From assembly GCA_964544635.1 (NCBI GenBank), contig CAZJCK010000036.1, forward strand, positions 1 through 34,930: a stretch of 34,930 nucleotides of DNA. Direction: 5' to 3'. Positions within the stretch are counted from its first letter, which is position 1; each line of letters begins with the position of its first letter. Below are positions 26,738 through 33,844 of the stretch, piece after piece. The notes beneath the pieces were generated by a model. It saw nothing but the letters and a program-made list of their open reading frames with translations, made no database searches and was not told where the DNA came from. The translations under genes and the position numbers were made by a program. The stretch is from CAZJCK01 sp964544635 (GTDB lineage: Bacteria > Zixibacteria > MSB-5A5 > GN15 > FEB-12).

Positions 26738-26749
26738 AAGGAGCGTGTC

Positions 26750-27856
26750 ATGGCTGTCCCGTTGCTGGATATGTCGCGTCAGTATGAATATCTGAAGAAA
26801 GACCTCGATGCCGCCGTGATCAACGTACTGGAGCACGGCAAGTTCATTCTCGGCCCCGAAACGAAGGAGCTGGAGGACAAGATCGCCGAGCTGTGTACGG
26901 TGCGTTTCGGCCGGGGCGTCGCCTCCGGCACCGACGCCATCCTGCTGGCGCTGCACGCTGCCGGTGTGAAGCCGGGCGATGAAGTCATCACCACCGATTT
27001 TTCTTTCTTCGCCACCGCCGGTTGCATCCACAGATTGGGCGCCACGCCGGTGTTTGTCGATATCGAGCCGGAAAGCTACAATATCGACCCGTTGAGAGTG
27101 AAGGAAGCGGTCACCGAAAAGACGAAGGCGATCATCCCGGTGCACCTGTTCGGCCAGGTTGCCGACATGGACCCGATCATGGAGATCGCAAAGGAGCACG
27201 ACCTGATGGTAGTCGAGGATGCCGCCCAGTCGATCGGCGCCGAGTACAAGGGTCGCAAAGCCGGTTCGATCGGCCAATTCGGCTGCTTCTCGTTTTATCC
27301 CTCGAAGAACCTCGGCGCCGGTGGTGACGGCGGCATGATCGTGCTCGACGACGAAAAACTTAACGACCTGGTAGCAATCCTGCGCAACCACGGCGCCAGG
27401 CCGAAGTATTACCATCGCATCATCGGTTACAACTCGCGTTTGGCCACCATTCAAGCGGCGATACTCCTGGTGAAGCTGCCCCATCTCGAGAAATGGAGCA
27501 AGCAACGCCAGGCCAACGCAAAAAAATATGACGAGGCATTCAAGGGTCTGTCAAGCGTGGTGACACCGAGGGTGATGGACTACACGACGTTTCATATCTA
27601 CAACCAGTACACCATCGCCGTACCCAACCGTGACGAACTGATGCAGGGCCTGAAGGATGCCGGGATCGGGCACGAAATCTACTACCCCGTACCCTTCCAC
27701 AAACAGGACTGCTTCGCTGATCTTGGCTACCAGCCGGGACAACTGCCGAACTCGGCGAAGGCCGCCGACGCGGTGGTGTCGCTGCCGATTTTCCCGGAAT
27801 TGACCGACGAAGAGCAGCAGACCGTCATCGACGCCGTCAAGCGACTGGTCGGATAA
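26750..27856 (+). CDS. DegT/DnrJ/EryC1/StrS sugar aminotransferase (WlbC/WbpE-like)
   Basis: A 368-residue PLP enzyme that aminates nucleotide-linked keto-sugars. PLP-binding Lys186 is in SFYPSKNLGAGGDGG, with Asp157 in VVEDAAQSIGA and the substrate-entry motif LDMSRQYEYLK...ILGPE near the start. ATG 26750 has AAGGAG 6 nt upstream. In the WlbA-D order this would use glutamate to aminate the 3-keto product of the oxidoreductase, before acetylation by the upstream gene product. High similarity in order and motif to WbpE/WlbC; exact sugar inferred. Confidence 0.9.
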   Translation: MAVPLLDMSRQYEYLKKDLDAAVINVLEHGKFILGPETKELEDKIAELCTVRFGRGVASGTDAILLALHAAGVKPGDEVITTDFSFFATAGCIHRLGATPVFVDIEPESYNIDPLRVKEAVTEKTKAIIPVHLFGQVADMDPIMEIAKEHDLMVVEDAAQSIGAEYKGRKAGSIGQFGCFSFYPSKNLGAGGDGGMIVLDDEKLNDLVAILRNHGARPKYYHRIIGYNSRLATIQAAILLVKLPHLEKWSKQRQANAKKYDEAFKGLSSVVTPRVMDYTTFHIYNQYTIAVPNRDELMQGLKDAGIGHEIYYPVPFHKQDCFADLGYQPGQLPNSAKAADAVVSLPIFPELTDEEQQTVIDAVKRLVG

Positions 27857-27873
27857 CGAGCAGCAGTACGTTC

Positions 27874-28962
27874 ATGCAGGGCAAAGCACATGTCATGTCG
27901 ATCGTGGGGGCGCGGCCGCAGTTCATCAAGCTGGCGGTGGTTGCTCCGCGACTGGCCGAGAACTTCAGCCATACCCTGATCCATAGCGGTCAGCATTTCG
28001 ACAATGAGATGTCGGAGATCTTTTTCGAGCAGTTGCAGTTGCCGAAGGTTGATCATTACCTGGGTGTGAAGGGAGGAAGTCACGGCAAGTCGACCGGTCG
28101 CATGCTGGCCCGGATCGAACAGGTGCTGCTCGACCAACAGCCCGACCTGGTGGTGGTCTACGGCGACACCAACACTACCCTGGCCGGTGCCCTGGCGGCC
28201 GCCAAGCTGCACATCCCGATTGCCCACGTCGAGGCCGGGCTGCGGTCATTCGTGCGCAGTATGCCGGAAGAGATTAACCGCGTGCTGACCGACGATCTCT
28301 CGTCGTTGTTGTTCTGCCCCACCTCCAACGCCATATCGAATCTGAAGCGTGAGGGGATTTCGGATGGCGTCGTCGAGTCGGGCGATGTCATGTACGAACT
28401 GCTTTCGATGACGCGCCAGGGTCTGAAGGACAACACGGCGCTGTTTGAGTCGTTCAACGTGAAACGGCGGCAGTTCTATCTTTTGACGGTACATCGGGCG
28501 CACAATGTCGATGATCCGCAACGGTTGAAGCAGTTGGTCGAGATACTTGAGTCTGTCGATCGAACCGTGATTTTTCCGTCTCATCCCCGCACAACCGCGC
28601 GGCTGCGCAAGCAGCGGCTGCTCAAGAACATCGATGCTTTGGAGAACGTCATTCGGTGCGAGCCGCTCGGATATCGCGATCTACTGACACTGGCGATGCA
28701 TGCCCGGGCAGTTCTGACCGATTCCGGTGGTCTGCAGAAAGAAGCGGTCTTCCTGAAAACGCCTGTCCTGACCCTGCGCAACGAAACCGAGTGGCGCGAG
28801 ACTCTAAGACTGGGCAACCGTCTTGTCGATCTTGACCCTCAGCGCATCACGAAAGCGCTCTTTGAACTGCCGGAAGCAAAGGGGGTCGAATGGAAGGTCG
28901 ACGGCAAGAAGCCGTCACACATTATCGCCCGGTCGATTGAACAGTTCCTGAAGGCGAGGTGA
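27874..28962 (+). CDS. UDP-N-acetylglucosamine 2-epimerase family (WlbD/WbpI-like)
   Basis: A 362-residue non-hydrolysing UDP-sugar 2-epimerase. Motifs are IVGARPQFIK (10-19), YGDTNTTLAGALAAAK (Asp98), HVEAGLRS (Glu120), PEEINR (131-136), VHRAHN (His207) and LTDSGGLQKEA with LRNETEWRE, the last resembling the WbpI-type branch rather than WecB. Two usually conserved positions differ: SFDRSMPEE has Val for Asp, and HRxEN has His for Glu (His210). In context it would invert C2 of UDP-GlcNAc3NAcA to give UDP-ManNAc3NAcA. The start is ATG 27874; Met8 (27895) is possible. Ribosome site weak. Confidence 0.9.
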   Translation: MQGKAHVMSIVGARPQFIKLAVVAPRLAENFSHTLIHSGQHFDNEMSEIFFEQLQLPKVDHYLGVKGGSHGKSTGRMLARIEQVLLDQQPDLVVVYGDTNTTLAGALAAAKLHIPIAHVEAGLRSFVRSMPEEINRVLTDDLSSLLFCPTSNAISNLKREGISDGVVESGDVMYELLSMTRQGLKDNTALFESFNVKRRQFYLLTVHRAHNVDDPQRLKQLVEILESVDRTVIFPSHPRTTARLRKQRLLKNIDALENVIRCEPLGYRDLLTLAMHARAVLTDSGGLQKEAVFLKTPVLTLRNETEWRETLRLGNRLVDLDPQRITKALFELPEAKGVEWKVDGKKPSHIIARSIEQFLKAR

Positions 28963-28966
28963 GGGT

Positions 28967-30523
28967 ATGGGCACGGTTCGCACGGCGATCATGTCGGTTG
29001 CCGGCGTGGTTGCGATTTCAAAAGTGCTCGGTTTTTTGCGCGAGGTGGTCATCGCCGACGCTTTCGGTACCTCGGAAGCGTACGACCTGTACCTCCTCGC
29101 CATCATCCTTCCCGCCCTGCTCTACGGTGTTTTGAATTTCGCCGCCTACTATGTCTTTGTCCCGTTCTTGAGTCGCTACCTCGGAAACGACACCGACAAT
29201 CGTTCTCCGTGGTCGCTGGTCAACCTGTTCTTGCTGGGATCGGTTGTGCTGACGGTTGTGGTGGTACTCGCGGCACCGTTGCTGACACGGATCTGGACCT
29301 CGGGCTACAGTCCCGCAGAAGTTGCGCAGGTGGTATTCTATTGTCGGGTGACGGCGGTGATCATTATCCTCGGTACTACCGAGGCGGTGATGCGGGCGAC
29401 ACTGCATGTCCGGCGTATCTTCGCCTACCCCGTTACCGGCTATATCATGTACAACGGCTTCGCCATTGTGGCGGTCGTCCTGCTGGCGGAACAATTGTCG
29501 GTCGGCGCCGTCGCCGTCGGCCTCGTCGGCGGGCTTCTCCTGCAGAACCTGTTTCTGGTGATTCGCTGGTTCGGCCTGAGGCCCGATAGGCACTACCGTT
29601 CCTCGCTCGACCTGACACACCAGCGGGCGGTACTTGCCGGCGCCGGCGTGATCATTCTCGTCGAACTGATCAACCGCTCCTACTTCATGATCGACCGCTA
29701 CTTCGCCCCCGCCTTCGGTGACGGTATCGTATCGGCACTTAACTACGCCCAGGTGCTGGTCGCCCTGCCGGATTCGATTGTCGGCCTGGCAATTGCCTCG
29801 GTCGTCTACCCGATGTTCTCCGATCAGCGAGTACGCAGCGACGATGCCACGTTCGTCGGCTTGTACTCGCGCGCTGTGCTCGGGGGGCTTTTCATCGCCG
29901 TACCGGTGGCACTGGTGCTGGCCATCAGCGCCACCGACGTTACCTACCTGCTCTTCTCGCGCGGCCGGTTCGGCGCCGAATCGGTGATCCAGACAGCCTC
30001 GGTGCTGCGACCGCTGTCCCTCAGTGTGATTGCACTGTTTGTGATCTCCAGTTCCATTCGCGCCTGCTACTCGCGACAGAAAGAGAAGGCCGTGCTGCTG
30101 TTCACCCTGGTACTCTTTGCCAGCAAGTTTATTCTCACGTGGTGGCTGCAGGCGGTCATGTCATACCCCGGCATTGCGCTGGCGACCTCGCTGTCGCAGG
30201 TCACCTTTGCAGCCCTCATGTTCGGTTACATTCTGAGTATCACCGATACCAAACTGACCGTCCCGCTCCTCAACACTCTCGGGCGCATCGCCCTCGCCGG
30301 CGTCGCCGCCGGGATTGTCGGATGGTTCCTCAACGAGTATGTAACAATGGTCATTGCCGGGGACGGCCATCTGTGGGCCGCCGTGCGCATTGTCGGGGTG
30401 GGCAGTGGAGTCAGCCTGGTTTTTATCGTTGCAGCATATGCGGCCGGCCTCGGCTCGCTCATGCAACGGATCGTACGCGACCGCAAGGGAAGCGGCCCGG
30501 GAGGCGGGGCTAGCGGTGAGTAG
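28967..30523 (+). CDS. MurJ/MviN-like lipid-linked precursor flippase
   Basis: A 518-residue protein with about 13-14 hydrophobic helices of the MurJ (MOP superfamily) type: it begins GTVRTAIMSVAGVVAISKVLGFLREVVIADAFG-like sequence, with the MurJ-typical SRxxGFxRE variant SKVLGFLREVVIA and FGTSEAYDLYL, and ends in a short basic tail. MurJ flips lipid II; here its place inside a polysaccharide operon, 4 nt after the epimerase gene, suggests it moves an undecaprenyl-linked glycan repeat unit instead of a Wzx flippase. A housekeeping murJ probably exists elsewhere; it is not in this window. It overlaps the next gene by 8 nt. No Wzy-type polymerase is visible in the operon. Confidence 0.85.
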   Translation: MGTVRTAIMSVAGVVAISKVLGFLREVVIADAFGTSEAYDLYLLAIILPALLYGVLNFAAYYVFVPFLSRYLGNDTDNRSPWSLVNLFLLGSVVLTVVVVLAAPLLTRIWTSGYSPAEVAQVVFYCRVTAVIIILGTTEAVMRATLHVRRIFAYPVTGYIMYNGFAIVAVVLLAEQLSVGAVAVGLVGGLLLQNLFLVIRWFGLRPDRHYRSSLDLTHQRAVLAGAGVIILVELINRSYFMIDRYFAPAFGDGIVSALNYAQVLVALPDSIVGLAIASVVYPMFSDQRVRSDDATFVGLYSRAVLGGLFIAVPVALVLAISATDVTYLLFSRGRFGAESVIQTASVLRPLSLSVIALFVISSSIRACYSRQKEKAVLLFTLVLFASKFILTWWLQAVMSYPGIALATSLSQVTFAALMFGYILSITDTKLTVPLLNTLGRIALAGVAAGIVGWFLNEYVTMVIAGDGHLWAAVRIVGVGSGVSLVFIVAAYAAGLGSLMQRIVRDRKGSGPGGGASGE

Positions 30524-31589
30524 GAAACGCGTTGTTGTCTACGGCTGGTCGCACCGGGTCCACGTCCAGCGCTGGGTACGCGGCATGGCGTCACGCGGCT
30601 TTGACATGCGTGTGATCTCACTGGACGGTGACCATCTTGACGACATCGAAACGGTCGTTCTGCCTCGCACCGGCCGTGAATCCTATCTCGCCCATATCCC
30701 GAAAGTAAAGCAGCTTACCCGTCGAGTCGCGCCGGATCTGGTGCACGCCCACTACGCCGCCGGTTTCGGTATGTGGGCCTGGCTGGTCGGCGTGCATCCG
30801 ACGCTGGTGTCGGTCTGGGGCGCCGACCTCATCGACTTTCCCTCCAACAGCATGAAACGCTGGCTGATACGACGCGTCCTGCGTTCCGCCGACGGTATCA
30901 GCGCCACCTCCAATCTACTCAGGAAGCACGTTGTGTCGCTGGCGGCCGACTGTGACCAGAAGACCACCGTCATTCCGTTCGGCGTCGAGCTGCCGGACGA
31001 AACAACAACGCCTCCCGACACTCCGATACGATTCTGTTTCATCAAGGCGCATCGGCCGAAGTACGGTCCGGATATTCTCCTGCGTGCTTTTCGCACCGTT
31101 GTTGACAAGCTTCCCGAGGCTCGCCTGGTGATCGCCGGTGAAGGTGAGATGACGGCGCAGCTCCAGCAACTCTCGAAAGAGCTGGCCGTTGCCGAGCACG
31201 TAGATTTTGTCGGTTTCGTGCCAAACGATCAGATCTTTGATTTTCTTGCCAGGCACCATATTATGGTGATGCCGTCGGTGATGGAGTCCGAATCGTTCGG
31301 TGTTGCCGTGCTGGAGGCCTCAGCCGCCGCCCGTCCCACGATAGCATCGCGCATCGGCGGCGTGCCGGAGGTACTCGTGCATGACCACAACGGTCTGTTG
31401 GTGCCACCCAACGATGTTGAGCAGCTTGCGGCGGCTATGCTCGACCTGGCGCACGACCGCGAACGGTGTAGGCGGCTCGGCGAACAGGGCCGAAAGCTGG
31501 TGCAGCAGAGATACACGTGGACGCGCTCGCTCGACTTGATGTCGGAGTTGTATGATCGGTTGATTCATGAGCACAAGAAAAGCCGCTGA
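30516..31589 (+). CDS. Glycosyltransferase family 4 protein
   Basis: A GT-B-fold retaining glycosyltransferase of 357 residues from GTG 30516, which overlaps the flippase stop by 8 nt. The longer frame back to 30354 lies inside the flippase gene and is rejected. Features are an N-terminal VVVYGWSHRVHVQRWVRGMA, a VHAHYAAGFGMW segment, the donor-site stretch RPKYGPDILLRAF, VIAGEGE, and the GT4 E-x7-E motif in ESFGVAVLE followed by IGGVPEVLVHDHNGLLVPP. It probably transfers a sugar onto the lipid-linked repeat unit in the cytoplasm; donor and acceptor unknown. It overlaps the next gene by 23 nt. Confidence 0.9.
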   Translation: MSRKRVVVYGWSHRVHVQRWVRGMASRGFDMRVISLDGDHLDDIETVVLPRTGRESYLAHIPKVKQLTRRVAPDLVHAHYAAGFGMWAWLVGVHPTLVSVWGADLIDFPSNSMKRWLIRRVLRSADGISATSNLLRKHVVSLAADCDQKTTVIPFGVELPDETTTPPDTPIRFCFIKAHRPKYGPDILLRAFRTVVDKLPEARLVIAGEGEMTAQLQQLSKELAVAEHVDFVGFVPNDQIFDFLARHHIMVMPSVMESESFGVAVLEASAAARPTIASRIGGVPEVLVHDHNGLLVPPNDVEQLAAAMLDLAHDRERCRRLGEQGRKLVQQRYTWTRSLDLMSELYDRLIHEHKKSR

Positions 31590-32745
31590 CAAGATACCGT
31601 TGATCGATCTCAAGATCAGCGCAGCCGCCCGTCGCGAGGTGAATGACAGCCTCAAGTCCGGCTGGCTTTCGCCCGGGCTGAAGACTGCGAAGTTCGAGGC
31701 GCTGTGTGCCAAATATCTGGGCGTGCCGGTGGTCGCGGTCAGTTCCTGCACGATCGGCCTCGAGATGGTCCTGTCGGCGGTCGGCGCCGGACCGGGTAAG
31801 CAGGTCGTGACCTCACCGTTTACATTCGCCGCTACCCTCGGCGCCATTATGCGCACCGGCGCCCAGCCGATGCTCGCCGACATCGATCCCGATACGCTCA
31901 CTATCGATCCTGACGAAGTCGAACGCAAGATCGGTGATCATACGGTTGCTGTCGTTCCGGTCGATATCGCCGGCCACCCTTGCGACTACGACCGCCTGAC
32001 CAGAATCTGCGACGACCGGAAGATCCCGCTTGTGGCAGACGCCGCCCACGCGATCGGGGCGCGGTACGAGGGCAAATCGATCGCACAACTGGCCGATGTG
32101 GCTGTTTATTCGACCTATGCAACCAAGAACCTGACTACCGGCGAGGGTGGTTTGATTGCTTCCCGCCATGAAGAGTTGGTCAAGGTCATGAAGGTCATGT
32201 CGCGTCACGGGATGACAACCACCACCCTCGAACGTAAAAAGACCGCAAGCTGGCAGTACGATGTGGTCGATCTCGGTTACAAGGCCAATATGCCGGAGTT
32301 GGCTGCGGCTCTGGGAGCAGGGCAGATGCAGTCATTGGAAAAGGACCAGGCCAAACGTGAGAAGATTGCGGCGCGGTACATCAAGCGACTGGCGCCGTAC
32401 GACGACTTCCTTGAGGTGCCGCAGGTCAGGAAGAGCCACACTCATGGCTGGCACCTGTTTATCATTCGGCTGCATACCTCGCGACTCGACATTTCGCGCG
32501 ATGACTTCATCGAGCAGATGGCGAAGCGCGGTATCGAGTGTGGCGTGCACTATATCCCGGCCTTCCACCTGTCGTTCTATCGCGAGGCGCTCGGGCTGTC
32601 GGAGCAGTATTTCCCCAACGCTGCCTACGCCGGGCGTCGGGTGGTGAGCCTGCCGATCTATCCGTCGCTTAAACTGAGTGATGTCGACCGGGTCTGCGCC
32701 GCCATCGGTAAGCTCCTCACAAAGCACGGCCAAAGCAAAAAGTAG
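31567..32745 (+). CDS. DegT/DnrJ/EryC1/StrS aminotransferase, second copy in operon
   Basis: A 392-residue PLP-dependent sugar aminotransferase, distinct from the one at 26750. The PLP Lys187 is in YSTYATKNLTTGEGG, Asp158 in LVADAAHAIGA, and the start region has IPLIDLKISAAARREV...SGWLSPG. The SGWLSPG/TGxxxxG start and YATKNLTTGEGG motif are those of enzymes making 4-amino-4-deoxy or 4-amino-4,6-dideoxy sugars as well as 3-amino sugars, so the product cannot be set. It is the last gene of the operon; its start lies inside the glycosyltransferase gene. No 4,6-dehydratase that would supply a 4-keto substrate is present in the window. Confidence 0.88.
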   Translation: MSTRKAADKIPLIDLKISAAARREVNDSLKSGWLSPGLKTAKFEALCAKYLGVPVVAVSSCTIGLEMVLSAVGAGPGKQVVTSPFTFAATLGAIMRTGAQPMLADIDPDTLTIDPDEVERKIGDHTVAVVPVDIAGHPCDYDRLTRICDDRKIPLVADAAHAIGARYEGKSIAQLADVAVYSTYATKNLTTGEGGLIASRHEELVKVMKVMSRHGMTTTTLERKKTASWQYDVVDLGYKANMPELAAALGAGQMQSLEKDQAKREKIAARYIKRLAPYDDFLEVPQVRKSHTHGWHLFIIRLHTSRLDISRDDFIEQMAKRGIECGVHYIPAFHLSFYREALGLSEQYFPNAAYAGRRVVSLPIYPSLKLSDVDRVCAAIGKLLTKHGQSKK

Positions 32746-32757
32746 CTCCGGCCGTTC

Positions 32758-32786
32758 TTGCCATCGCCGTGTCGGGCGATTATTTT
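32758..32786 (+). promoter_or_regulatory. Leaderless promoter of the TGS-domain GTPase
   Basis: TTGCCA (32758-32763), a 17 bp spacer and TATTTT (32781-32786, 5 of 6). ATG 32793 follows after 6 nt, so transcription should start at the A of the start codon. No Shine-Dalgarno site is present. Confidence 0.6.
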
Positions 32787-32792
32787 CTTCTT

Positions 32793-33791
32793 ATGCCCGC
32801 CAACCTGCCGCCACAATATTACGATTTGGAGCGCGAGTTCAACGCCGAGCGTGACCCGCGCGAAAAGCTGCGCATGGCCGAGGAGTTGCTGCGGATGATG
32901 CCCAAGCATAAGGGTACCGACAAGCTCCAGGCCGACATGAAAGCCAAGATTTCGAAGCTGAAAAAGCAGATCGAGACCGGCGGCGCCAAGCATGGTGTGC
33001 GGCAGGTGGCGGCTCACGACCACATCGAGAAAGAGGGGGCCGGCCAGGCTATCCTGATCGGACCGCCCAATGGCGGAAAGTCGTCGTTGCTCGACGCTCT
33101 CACCGGCGCCGAACCGGAAATCGGCGACTGGCCGTACACCACCCGCGAGCCGATGCCCGGCATGATGCCCTTCGAAACCGTCCAGATCCAGCTCATCGAC
33201 ACCCCGCCTATCTCCGATGAACAGTACGAGGGCTACCTGTCCGGCCTGATTCGCAACGCCGACCTGGTTGTGGTGGTGGCCGATCTCGAAGCTGAGACCA
33301 TGATCCCTGATCTTGAGTTCCTGCTCTCGAAACTGGAGGAGAAACGAATTGTCCTCCAGCCTGAAGTCACTGAAGAGCCGGAGGATCCGCGCTTCAGCTA
33401 CAAGCCGACTGTCATCTGTGCCCACAAGGAATACGAGGACGAATCGGGGGAGAAGGTGGCGTCGCTGAAGAAGCTCTTTCCCGGTTTTCCGGTGGTGGCA
33501 ACGTCGATTCTCGACGAGGCCTCGCTTGACCGTTTTCGAAGAACGGTGTTCGATGCATTGAAGATCATCCGCGTCTACACCAAGGCGGTCGGCCACGATC
33601 CCGACTACAAGGACCCGATCATCCTCAAGCCGGGCGCGACAATCGAGGATGCCGCCCTGGCGTTGCACAAAGACTTCGTCAAGAAGCTCAAGTTCGCCAA
33701 AGTGTGGGGGAAGGCGGCACAATTCGACGGTCAGCAGGTGAACAAGAGTTTTGAGCTGGCCGACGAATCGATCGTCGAATTCCACATCTGA
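32793..33791 (+). CDS. Obg/DRG-like GTPase with C-terminal TGS domain
   Basis: A 332-residue GTPase. I chose ATG 32793 over the in-frame GTG 32769, which would lie inside the promoter. An N-terminal charged coiled-coil region (about 10-62) is followed by the G domain: G1 GPPNGGKS (90-97), a switch with YTTREPMPGMM (115-125), G3 DTPP (136-139), and at the G4 position AHKE (210-213) in place of (N/T)KxD. Residues about 258-332 are a TGS domain (IRVYTKAVG...ILKPGATIEDAALALHKDF...AKVWG...ADESIVEFHI), as in DRG proteins and some bacterial relatives. Such GTPases usually bind the ribosome or tRNA-related partners. The G4 change suggests altered nucleotide specificity. It is transcribed separately from the polysaccharide operon. 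Confidence 0.85.
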   Translation: MPANLPPQYYDLEREFNAERDPREKLRMAEELLRMMPKHKGTDKLQADMKAKISKLKKQIETGGAKHGVRQVAAHDHIEKEGAGQAILIGPPNGGKSSLLDALTGAEPEIGDWPYTTREPMPGMMPFETVQIQLIDTPPISDEQYEGYLSGLIRNADLVVVVADLEAETMIPDLEFLLSKLEEKRIVLQPEVTEEPEDPRFSYKPTVICAHKEYEDESGEKVASLKKLFPGFPVVATSILDEASLDRFRRTVFDALKIIRVYTKAVGHDPDYKDPIILKPGATIEDAALALHKDFVKKLKFAKVWGKAAQFDGQQVNKSFELADESIVEFHI

Positions 33792-33810
33792 GCCGCGTTC
33801 ACAATAAACT

Positions 33811-33839
33811 TGACCACACCGTCCCCGAAGCCAACATTG
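33811..33839 (+). promoter_or_regulatory. Candidate leaderless promoter of the right-edge membrane gene
   Basis: TTGACC (33811-33816), a 17 bp spacer and a weak -10 box AACATT (33834-33839, 3 of 6), 5 nt before ATG 33845. The call rests on the -35 box and spacing, and on the repeated arrangement in the window. Confidence 0.4.
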
Positions 33840-33844
33840 CCTTC

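Noticed and set aside
25985..27505. Long minus-strand open frame (506 codons) opposite the acetyltransferase and aminotransferase genes
   Set aside because: It is antisense to two genes with clear motifs, has no recognisable domain, is rich in His, Asp, Arg and Gly as expected for a shadow frame in GC-rich coding DNA, and spans their gene boundary.
30354..30515. Upstream extension of the GT4 glycosyltransferase
   Set aside because: It lies within the flippase coding region in another frame; the conserved glycosyltransferase start is at GTG 30516.
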